Shown here piece after piece: positions 39,260 to 50,900 of a stretch of 64,000 nucleotides of DNA (positions are counted from its first letter, which is position 1; each line of letters starts with the position of its first letter). The position numbers were made by a program, and so were the translations under genes. The stretch lies in assembly GCF_963678635.1 (NCBI RefSeq), contig NC_087066.1:65106282-65170281 (forward strand). The letters are read 5' to 3'. The notes under the pieces were generated by a model. It was given only the letters and a program-made list of their open reading frames with translations. It was not told the origin of the DNA and searched no databases. Source of the stretch: Symsagittifera roscoffensis. Lineage: Eukaryota > Xenacoelomorpha > Acoela > Convolutidae.

Positions 39260-40050
39260 AAATCTTTCCAGTTGTACTGATAGCACAGAATGTTACGACT
39301 TGAGTAGTTTTGCAATTTTGAGCTTTAAGTTTTCTGTGGTACAAGTAAACAGAACGTGACTCTTACAGTCTTTTTTGCATTTTGTCAAGTTTTAACTGGT
39401 TATATAAAAAGCGCAAAAAATTTGGAACTGTTATTTCGCATTTTTTGTTACATTATTTGCCGTACAACTTGTTTGATGTACATATGTAAAACAGCAGCAA
39501 AAAATGCTACTATAATAATTGTTTTTTTTCAAGAAAACTTTAAAAAGTCCTAAGTCTAAATTGCATTTTGGTACCTTTTTTTGCTGCTAGTTTTACGCGT
39601 TTGCTAGTAGTTTTACATTTTTGATCAGAAACTGTTAGTTTTCCTAGACTGTTAATTTTACATGTTTACTAAATTTCTTCGAGAAAAAATATTGCTGTGC
39701 AACTAGCACAAAATATGAAAAGGACAATTTTAAAAGAAAACGTTTAATATTTTTCTTGTACAAGTAGTAATAAAATGTTTGAAGAACAGTATTTAACACA
39801 ATGTTTTTTGCTGTGCACAGTGAAAACTGAATTTTTCTTGCATAATTTGAAAATGTTGTTCCTGATGAACAAGGAGCACAGAATTTTACTCTTTCAGTGT
39901 TAGTTTTGAACTTCTTATTTTTTTGCTATACATGGAGCCTAGAACGCTGGCTGTTTGCTTTAACAAAAATTGTGGTGCTGAAAAAGTAGTACGAAAAAAC
40001 TTTGAATACAGTAAATTTTACAATTTTCTGTACAAGTAGCTCAACTTTTC
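39260..40050 (+). repeat. Decayed repeat field, right part
   Basis: The tagcacagaat motif of 32560-35340 continues here (about 39272, 39342, 39702, 39763, 39873, 39942, 40033). The LINE copy separates the two parts and must be younger than the field. Confidence 0.5.
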
Positions 40051-40697
40051 ATTTACCAAAAACATGCAAACCTAATACATCAAAAATTATCAAACAAGGG
40101 GAAAAATAATAGATGGAATGATAGAAAAAATTCTGAAAAGGCTTATAAGCAAATTTCCATATATCGACTTTCAAAATATTATAGAATCACATATCAATTA
40201 GAATTCTCAGCTCTGTAAAGGGTTCTAGAAAGCAAAAAAAATATCTGATTATAATTATGAATACAAAAAAAAACGACAAAAAATGAAAATTAAACATAAC
40301 GAGATAGGCTTAAATCTGCAGAAACTCTACCGGAAATATGCAAATTTCAATCACTATGTACCAATGTTTGAGCATTTTCAATATTAAATAAATATTACTC
40401 CAATATAGTATTTAAACAACGGAATGTCCAATATTAGTATGACTAGGAAAAATATATTGAGTCAATGAAAAAAAAAATGGCAACCCGATGATTTAAAAGT
40501 CAATAAAAAGATAATTAAATTAAGGCAAGCCAACCAGACAAGCAATTGCTGATCGAACACAGTGAAACAAGAATTTACACAAAAAATATCGTACACCGAA
40601 CTTTGTTTGTCATGCAAATTTTTTACACAATTGGAAAGAATACCATAGAAATTGCGGAAAACAGAAATAGGTCACTTTTAATTACCTACTTCCGTCA
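40051..40697. other. Non-coding stretch before the tandem array
   Basis: AT-rich; no gene, RNA or clear repeat structure seen. Confidence 0.4.
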
Positions 40698-43600
40698 CCG
40701 TCATATCTTTTTGCCTTGAAATACGCCACTTCTTTTTTTCCTGTGAAATTTACGAATGCTGAGAAAGCAAATTTACCTTTTGAAAATCTTTAACTTTACT
40801 TACAATTTCATTTTCAACGTTTTCTTTAGAAAACTTTGATTTTGATAAGATTTTAAGACGTATTCTTCAAACAAATCCTTCTAACTTATGTCTTAACTAA
40901 ATGAATCAACGGAAACTTGGACGAAAACAACTCATCTGAAACAAATTTCAGCATTTTCGAGATATTCTCAAAAATAATCAATGCCTGAAACAAGATCCGT
41001 CGATTCACTACCTACCAGATTTTTCTATTAAATTTTTAAGAAATAGAGTATTTCAGCCATTGCGCATGAAATTTGCCATTCCAACTAAATTGACCATTCT
41101 GTGAACAATTTTTTGGGAAAAAAAGACTAGTACGTAGTTGCAACGCTCTTGCCGATCGCAGGGTTAAATATAATAATTGTACGAAGATATCATGGTAAAG
41201 CATATACAAATTTCGGAAAAATGTATCCCGGAAAAAGAAAAGTTTTGAAAGGAAAAAAAGCTTATTGCAGTTCTGAGCACATACTTAATTCCAATATGCT
41301 TTATATTCTCAGTATTCTATTCCAAAGAAAAAAATTGTTTAGTTAACTAGTTCGATTGATTATGAAGCTAAGCTAAAAACCAATCCTCCATCCAAACTTT
41401 GATAACCATGGCCAATAGACTTATAACAAGATGTCAATGGAATCGTGGAAACAGAAAAACTCATTAGCAACCCAATTTGAGAACACGGGATTGATAGTGT
41501 TTTATTATCCGCTGTGGAACTTGCGTCAATTAACTTAATATGCGTTAAGTTAGCTAGAAAAATTCATTTACCACATAAAATTAAATAAGTCAGAACTACA
41601 AAAAAAATTAAGCGTGACGAACTTCAACTTCCGTCATATCTTTTTGCCTTGAAATACGCCATTTCTTTTTTTTCCTGTGAAATTTACGAATGCTGAGAAA
41701 ACAAATTTACCTTTTGAAAATCTTTAACTCTTCTTACAATTTCATTTTCAACGTTTTCTTTAGAAAACTTTGATTTTGATAAGATTTTAAGACGTATTCT
41801 TCAAACAAATCCTTCTAACTTATGTCTTAACTAAATGAATCAACGGAAACTTGGACGAAAACAACTCATCTGAAACAAATTTCAGCATTTTCGAGATATT
41901 CTAAAAAAAATCAATGCCTGAAACAAGATCCGTCGATTCACTACCTACCAGATTTTTCTATTAAATTTTTAAGAAATAGAGTATTTCAGCCATTGCGCAT
42001 GAAATTTGCCATTCCAACTAAATTGACCATTCTGTGAACAAACTTTTGGGAAAAAAGACTAGTACGTAGTTGCAACGCTCTTGCCGATCGCAGGGTTAAA
42101 TATATTAATTGTACGAAGATATCATGGTAAAGCATATACAAATTTCGGAAAAATGTATCCCGGAAAAAGAAAAGTTTTGAAAGGAAAAAAAGCTTATTGC
42201 AGTTCTGAGCACATACTTAATTCCAATATGCTTTATATTCTCAGTATTCTATTCCAAAGAAAAAAATTGTTTAGTTAACTAGTTCGATTGATTATGAAGC
42301 TAAGCTAAAAACCAATCCTCCATCCAAACTTTGATAACCATGGCCAATAGACTTATAACAAGATGTCAATGGAATCGTGGAAACAGAAAAACTCATTAGC
42401 AACCCAATTTGAGAACACGGGATTGATAGCGTTTTATTATCCGCTGTGGAACTTGCGTCAATTAACTTAATATGCGTTAAGTTAGCTAGAAAAATTCATT
42501 TACCACATAAAATTAAATAAGTCAGAACTACAAAAAAAATTAAGCGTGACGAACTTCAACTTCCGTCATATCTTTTTGCCTTGAAATACGCCACTTCTTT
42601 TTTTTCCTGTGAAATTTACGAATGCTGAGAAAACAAATTTACCTTTTGAAAATCTTTAACTCTTCTTACAATTTCATTTTCAACGTTTTCTTTAGAAAAC
42701 TTTGATTTTGATAAGATTTTAAGACGTTTTCTTCAAACAAATCCTTTTAACTTATGTCTTAACTAAATGAATCAACGGAAACTTGGACGAAAACAACTCA
42801 TCTGAAACAAATTTCAGCATTTTCGAGATATTCTCAAAAATAATCAATGCCTGAAACAAGATCCGTCGATTCACTACCTACCAGATTTTTCTATTAAATT
42901 TTTAAGAAATAGAGTATTTCAGCCATTGCGCATGAAATTTGCCATTCCAACTAAATTGACCATTCTGTGAACAAATTTTTGGGAAAAAAGACTAGTACGT
43001 AGTTGCAACGCTCTTGCCGATCGCAGGGTTAAATATATTAATTGTACGAAGATATCATGGTAAAGCATATACAAATTTCGAAAAAATGTATCCCGGAAAA
43101 AGAAAAGTTTTGAAAGGAAAAAAAGCTTATTGCAGTTCTGAGCACATACTTAATTCCAATATGCTTTATATTCTCAGTATTCTATTCCAAAGAAAAAAAT
43201 TGTTTAGTTAACTAGTTCGATTGATTATGAAGCTAAGCTAAAAACCAATCCTCCATCCAAACTTTGATAACCATGGCCAATAGACTTATAACAAGATGTC
43301 AATGGAATCGTGGAAACAGAAAAACTCATTAGCAACCCAATTTGAGAACACGGGATTGATAGTGTTTTATTATCCGCTGTGGAACTTGCGTCAATTAACT
43401 TAATATGCGTTAAGTTAGCTAGAAAAATTCATTTACCACATAAAATTAAATAAGTCAGAACTACAAAAAAAATTAAGCGTGACGAACTTCAACTTCCGTC
43501 ATATCTTTTTGCCTTGAAATACGCCATTTCTTTTTTTTCCTGTGAAATTTACGAATGCTGAGAAAACAAATTTACCTTTTGAAAATCTTTAACTCTTCTT

Positions 43601-44426
43601 ACAATTTCATTTTCAACGTTTTCTTTAGAAAACTTTGATTTTGATAAGATTTTAAGACGTATTCTTCAAACAAATCCTTCTAACTTATGTCTTAACTAAA
43701 TGAATCAACGGAAACTTGGACGAAAACAACTCATCTGAAACAAATTTCAGCATTTTCGAGATATTCTAAAAAAAATCAATGCCTGAAACAAGATCCGTCG
43801 ATTCACTACCTACCAGATTTTTCTATTAAATTTTTAAGAAATAGAGTATTTCAGCCATTGCGCATGAAATTTGCCATTCCAACTAAATTGACCATTCTGT
43901 GAACAAACTTTTGGGAAAAAAGACTAGTACGTAGTTGCAACGCTCTTGCCGATCGCAGGGTTAAATATATTAATTGTACGAAGATATCATGGTAAAGCAT
44001 ATACAAATTTCGGAAAAATGTATCCCGGAAAAAGAAAAGTTTTGAAAGGAAAAAAAGCTTATTGCAGTTCTGAGCACATACTTAATTCCAATATGCTTTA
44101 TATTCTCAGTATTCTATTCCAAAGAAAAAAATTGTTTAGTTAACTAGTTCGATTGATTATGAAGCTAAGCTAAAAACCAATCCTCCATCCAAACTTTGAT
44201 AACCATGGCCAATAGACTTATAACAAGATGTCAATGGAATCGTGGAAACAGAAAAACTCATTAGCAACCCAATTTGAGAACTCGGGATTATTAGTGTTTT
44301 ATTATCCGCTGTGGAACTTGCGTCAATTAACTTAATATGCGTTAAGTTAGCTAGAAAAATTCATTTACCACATAAAATTAAATAAGTCAGAACAACAAAA
44401 AAAAATTAAGCGTGACGAACTTCAAA
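40698..44426 (+). repeat. Tandem array, four units of 932-933 bp
   Basis: Units start at 40698, 41631, 42563 and 43496 (marked by ccgtcatatctttttgcc) and end at 44426 after acgaacttcaa. They differ at only a handful of positions, e.g. homopolymer lengths and single bases. Each holds an identical-frame stretch (65 codons) starting only at TTG, so coding is unlikely. Near identity implies recent amplification or homogenisation. The array lies between the LINE and the 3' end of PIGK. Confidence 0.97.
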
Positions 44427-44901
44427 GACTTTTTACTGAAAAAATAAAATACAAAACAAAAACAAGGAAAAATTTATTTCGTTTGCATTGAATTCATTTC
44501 GTTTGCTATTGCAAGGGTTTTAGTTGATTATGTCAGCTTAAAAATAGTGTCCAACAGTGAATCATTTTTAAAACTATTTATTATTTTTCATCATAGAAAA
44601 GTTGTCCTAAATTAACTTCAGCACAAATTTAGGAGTTAATCTTGCTAGTTTAGCTGAATTTTTTTTAAGGTTTAAGCAAAAAAACTTGTTGAATTGAAAA
44701 GATTTTTTAATTCTTTTTATTTTTATGACGTTAAAGCTCGGCATTGAATATGAGTTCACCTTGCCATTTCACAAATTTCAGCACAAACAAATCATATATC
44801 AGAACTCTTAATTAATAATTATTGCAATTTAATTGTTCATGTCACATGAATACGTTCATTTCATTTGATTGTTTTCTTAGTTTTTGATTCTTTCAGCAAA
44901 A
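44427..44901. other. Non-coding stretch downstream of PIGK
   Basis: AT-rich 3' flank of PIGK (minus strand). It would contain the 3' UTR; I could not choose a poly(A) signal with confidence. Confidence 0.4.
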
Positions 44902-47900
44902 TTACTGGTCTGGACTAAAGCACGTAGCAGAAACTAAACCATGTGGAATGAATTCAAAAGAAGCAGTTTTATGTCGACTGTTAATTTCATACGCCGAAAC
45001 CCCAATGTAGATCAGGAGTCCTCCGAAGACTAAGACTGCGAACCAGGTCCCGTCATCAGTTTTTTTTCGTTCAATCATATTCACTTGTTCACTGATTTTC
45101 TCGATCTTTTTAACATTTTTGCGCGATTCTTCACGTGATCGAAACTCAAGTTCTTCGTGATAAACCGTGAACATATTTCGATCAAAAAGGTCATCAATCG
45201 TTTTGTACTGAGGAGGTGACTCAACAATTTCGGCTGGTCGCACACTACCGAAGAAGTCAGTCACCAGGACACTTTTGGCATCTCCTGAAAGAATTTCCAC
45301 AAATTATATCAGATTTTTAAAACCACCCTCAATTCTTTACAGCCCAAAGGAAGATAGAGCTATAAATTTTATAAATTTTTTCGCCATGATTAATAAAACC
45401 TTGACAATAGACAGTTAAATAATTGACCCAATTTGAGAAACTGGATCAAAAAGTGAATTTTGCTGAAACTTAAATTCAATTTTAAAAACTAGAATGCTAT
45501 CACGTTTTTCATGACCTTTACAGTTGCTGTTCGATATTGGAGATCGCCTTCCTTTTAACAACGTAATTGAACTGAATTAAAAAAGAAATCAAAAGTCAAA
45601 CCTCGAAGAAGTAAATAAAAGTCTGAACAAACTTTAAAACTTTTCCTCAAAAAACTAAAAAAGCATTACGACCTATAAAAGTCTGAGCTAGATTCCTCGA
45701 CTCTTCAAAAAGATTCCTGATCAGCTCAAAAAATTGATCAACGAGAGAAAATTTTGAAAAACAACTCAATCTGATCATTTACGGAGAAATACCTTTTGTT
45801 TAAAAATGCATAAATCTTAAGAAGAAAATTTCTCTGAGTATAGATAGACCAAGAAACATGAATGTTAACAGTGCCTGAGTAGAGGTCTGTTCTGTGCACA
45901 GTGTGTGAGTGGCACTTGGAGAAGGGACAGCAATCGAAGAATTTGGCCAGAGTCACTTTACTGTAGGAGTCGATCGTCTCCAGGAACTCCAACATGTAAT
46001 GTGAGAACCTAAAGTTACCACAAAATTATGTAACTAATGCACATTGTCAAGAAGTTAACAAACATAGCCAACAGAAAATTGAAGAATTAACAAGGAACTG
46101 GACAAAACAGAAAAATATATCTGTTTTTATCAACTTTCTTGGAATTGAACTTAAAAGAAATCAAAGTCAAACTACAAACCGTGAAATATAGAATTTTTTC
46201 CAAGAAAATCTCAATTTTCGAAAAAAAATAGATGGCCTTAGAGCTCTTTGAATTTTTAGAACAATTTATGTCTGACTCTTTTTTGATTAAAAAAAATAAA
46301 CAGTTCGACAAAACTGGATCAAAAAGTAATTTTTTTTATTTCGCAGGGAAATCTAAAAATCAAATTCGATTTTCGAAACTAAAAGTCGATCACGTTTTCC
46401 GTGACCTTCACACTTTTGCTGTTCGAGTGGAGTTTGCCTTCCTTTTAACAATGGAAATGCACCGAACTTGAAAAGAAACCACAAGTCAAACCGCGAAAAA
46501 CCAAAAATGAGCGTGAACAAATTTAAGACTTTTTCCTAAAAAAAAAACAAAAAAATCACCAAGACCTATATAAGAGTACTCACTTTGTTCATTGCTCTTA
46601 ATAAGATGATTTATCCACAAGGGAAAGGACCAACATACGAGCTGTTCAGTTCTTCACGGAGAACCATTAAGATATAAAGATATACATGCAATCCCCTGGT
46701 AAAGATAAACATGCAATCTGTTTGGTTATTTTTCCGAGCTAGGAAATTTTGCCTCACCCTCAAGCAACGAGAATGGTTTATGGTGGGCCTCGAACACCCG
46801 ACCTTTTGATTGAGAAGCGGAGACGTAACCACTTCACCGTCACTCCCTACTAATTTTCAGGCATTGGATTTTGAATGCAGCTGACGAAGCAAGTGAAGTG
46901 GAATAGTGACTTACCTGTCTATTACATGTACTCCTATGGTGTGATCGCTGTGGTGACTGTAGCTGTCCTCGTCATTTCTCGCAGCCGCAAAGCCAATCAC
47001 ATTCGGAGAGTAGATGTAACTTGAAAAAATACAAATAAAACAGATGCATCACAAGATAAGAGACTACAACAATTCGAAAAGTTCAATGACGAAACAATTC
47101 AACCGACTGATCCACTATCAATTGAAGGAGTACGATCCATCAGCGCAACCCTCTCTAAACCATCAAGCGGTTGCTTTAATACAAAATCAGGTGACGCTTA
47201 TCTACCTTTTAACTTTCACGTTATCAACTGAGCATGTTTCTTTCACGTTCTTACCTGAGCATGGAGGCAGCCTTGCAAGTTTCAATCACAAACAGAAGAG
47301 ACTTGTAGCGTCTTTTCTGGTACATTTGCTGGAATGTATCAGCCAGTTCCTGGTCAGATATCTCGTGGGTGTCCTGGAACTTCAGGAAGCCCACTCCTCC
47401 ATGACCAGTCATGTAAACCAGCACGTTACTGTTCTCGTCCAGCAGCATTTGTTTCGACTAAAGCGAAATCAATTATTTGTCAATCAGCACATTATGAAAG
47501 ATTACTACCTCGTTACAGGGCTGATTTCAATTGTTTGGACACACGAAAAAAACTTGAAATTCAAAAGACGCCTTTGTCAAACTGGAGGTGCGGTTAAAAA
47601 GTAGACAACCTTTATTTCATACCGGTCATAAAGAAGACAATTTTAATTCTGACGTAAACGAATTTAAGGCGATCTAACGGCTAGCATAAAGCTCGACTAG
47701 CGCAAAAATTGAAAATCGTATCGATTAGCATAAAAATTGAAACAACATTCAAATATTGACGAAATTTAATTCATTACATACAAAAAATACACCCACCAGT
47801 TAGACCAAATTAAATTTACTAAACGCTGCATAAAAAACGCACGACTTTGATTGGCTGAAAATCTCTTATGTCAACATTTTGGGCCGACCAAACCAAAAAT

Positions 47901-50900
47901 TTTTTTCTCAAGGCGCCTTCGACGCCAATATATACTAATTTTTAATGAGAGTACGCGCCAAAAAAAAAACGAAATTTTCTGGTAAAAACTTTCCAAAAAG
48001 TGCCCATAAATGGCATTTTTGATGGTATTTTTGAAAATTTGTTGTAAGAATAAAGGGTCTTCATAGTGTTCTGAGAGTGCTTGGAAAATCAACTAGGTCG
48101 ACCTAAAAAAAAGATCGACGAAATTTTCAGGTTCAAGACAGTACATGTGGGGATGTGGCTGATCATGATTTATCTGTTAAGGAATTTCATTTGCTTGCTT
48201 CAATTTTGAATTTTCTCAAAAACTCAAGCTTCAATTTGAATGGATTAAGATTGCTGTTTTGTACTTCTGAAAAATTAAGCTATGAAAATTATGCTAGTGG
48301 TTACATTTTTACGTTTTCGACTTTATATGTTAAGGAATTTCATTTGCTTGCTTCAATTTTGAATTTTCTCAAAAACTCAAGCTTCAATTTGAATGGATTA
48401 AGATTGCTGTTTTGTACTTCTAAAAAATTAAGCTATGAAAATTATGCTAGTGGTTACACTTTTACGTTTTCGACTTTAATGCTAGTCGAGCGGCCATCAA
48501 ATTTAATTCTAAATTCTGATTAGTCGAAGACCGTTTTTACCGCCCACATACACAAGTACGAAGAACAAGGAACCAAACTCGAGAAAAAAATTTACCCCCG
48601 GTACCCTAAAGTTTTGACAAATCATTCAAACAATGCATGGGCAAAATCCTCGAACAACAAAGATTTTCTACTTTATCAAGGAGATGTTAATCATAGCAAG
48701 TATCTGTCGTATTGGCGTTTCTCATGAGAAAAACTGAATAAACTTACCAAAAGCTTTTAGAAATTCAGACCCAAAAATGCCAACTTTTTTTAAATTGGCT
48801 TTTGATGCCCGAACTTTTCTTGAAAGATTTTGAAACTGCGATCATGACGGAAATCAATTAAGTATTTGACACGACGGGCTATGTATGATGTTGGTTTCAT
48901 TACGCCCAATGTACTTTCCGAAAATTTAAGGAACTCGGTTTTTCGCTATAATAAAAAAATCCCACCTTGAATTTATGAGCCTTCAGGCTATTCAGCCTGA
49001 CCGCTGATTGCACGTTTACAAAATTATCAGTCTGGATGATCAGAAATTTTTTCTCGACATCAAAAACTTCTCAGTACAAATCTGAATTTTGGATACGCTC
49101 AGTGGTTACGCTCATCTTAATATAAGCACTGCTTTTGACTGGGATATTCCCCTGAGAACTACCAAAAATGGAACACGAGATGGAACAAAAAAGTGGGGGT
49201 TAATTGGCGAAAGTTTTAGAATTTGTAGAAAAAACTGAACGCCCAAAAGTCGAATCCCGAAAGCAACTTCGATGAATATCTCGAGGTGAAACAGCTCTAA
49301 AGAATCTAGGAAAATATAATTATTGTATGAATAAATTATTTGGCTAAGAATTCCTATCTAGGGCGTCTTTTATCCTCGAAAATGTATTGGGAGAGAGTTA
49401 CAATAATTTACCAAAACATAAGAAAAATTTCCATTTTCTTTAAACTATGATTTTTTTCTGCTGAAAATAAATCGGCTTAATTTTACATTTTGAGTTTTGT
49501 CCCATGCTATTCAATTATTCTTGATTTGGCTATCATGATTCTGAGTGGATAAAACAAACTTTGACTACTTTATGGCCTATCTACTCTTTGCTATGTAAGC
49601 TTCAAATTGGATGAACTTAGGACAAAGACTGAAGAAAACGCAAGCTTAGAATTTTAGCAGAATCATTGTTGCGCAATACATTTTGGCCAAAAATTTTCCA
49701 TAAAAAAAGGGGCACGGGGCTTTTTTTGATTAATCAAAAGTTTCGCTAAATCTTCTGGTTCAATTACCGACAAAAAAATCAAAAATATCCTCTTATGCAG
49801 CCCAAAAAAATTTAACCTCTTAAATGCTCGCCTATTTGAAAAATTTTATGTCGTAAAAATGACATTTTTTGGCTTTCACGCAAAAAGAAATTCAATTTTT
49901 TAAAACTGAGAGGATTATAACGTTTTTAAGCTTGCTGGTCTACATACAAGGCTCATTTTGATATAGTTTTATCACCAATTAAACCCGTAGTTGAAGTTAA
50001 TTTTTAGCTGACTTGAAAACCAAGCATAGCCAACAGACAGCTGGAAAAAAGTCAGTTGGATGTTAAAAAAAAACAAAGATTGTTTTTTTTAAAAAGTCTC
50101 AACTTACGATATTCAAAGAAAAAATGGTCTTAAGGCTCTTTTAATTTCTAGAACACTTAATGATTGGCACTTTTAAAGTTTAAACTAATAGGTTAAGTTT
50201 TTATTTCGTTCGGAAATTCCATAATTGAAGTCTACTTTCGAATTCTCTTTTCCCTGTTTAATAGTTGAGTTTGCTTTCCTTTAAACAAGAAATCAAAAGT
50301 CAAACCGCAAAAAAAAATATTTTGGAGCCTGATAAAAATCTAAGACTTTTCCTGAAAATAAATCATCGCGACCTATTTAAGAGTCTGAATTTTTTTTTCG
50401 AGGGGATGCATATCATTGGGGATACCAATAATAGGAATGGATACCATTGAGGGCTCAACTCAAGACAAAACTACTCGCATTAAGATTTGCGGAGAGAAAT
50501 TGTTTTAGAGATCTTTTAAATTATCAATTTGCTCAGAACTTCTTGTTTTGAACCTGAATTTCTTTCCTTTGTTTTGAAGGGTGCTTACGCTCAGAAAATA
50601 CGGTGCTCTAAGCTCAGAACTAATGTAGATCAATTTCCTGGTGCTGATATCTTGGACAAAATTACAGTGATGATTTAAACTGACCGGACAAAACATTAAA
50701 CTTGAACTTGAAACGCGTTTTTCACAAATTGGGTTGAAAAAGGCAAAAATTATGAGGATAAAACTTGCTTGGAATTAAAATGCTGCTATTTATTTTGCGG
50801 AATTAGAATTCTAAATTTTGGATCAATTTGGATCAATTTTGGTTTCTTCAATCAACCAAAAACTATCTCCAACTACGGTTTCAATTGCTAACAAAACTAA

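Noticed and set aside
41149-44143. Four copies of a 65-codon ORF in the tandem array
   Set aside because: They start at TTG, have no ATG, and are repeated only because the units are nearly identical.
46790-46850. Possible tRNA gene on the minus strand
   Set aside because: A- and B-box-like segments are present but the anticodon stem does not pair and no acceptor stem closes; it fits a tRNA-derived SINE.
44581-46900. CRISPR arrays, bacterial operons or prokaryotic promoters
   Set aside because: The window is eukaryotic (spliced PIGK, retroelements, SINE); no short regularly spaced repeats of CRISPR type were seen anywhere.
47044-47604. 186-codon plus-strand frame
   Set aside because: It is antisense to PIGK exon 3 and its flanks; no independent support.
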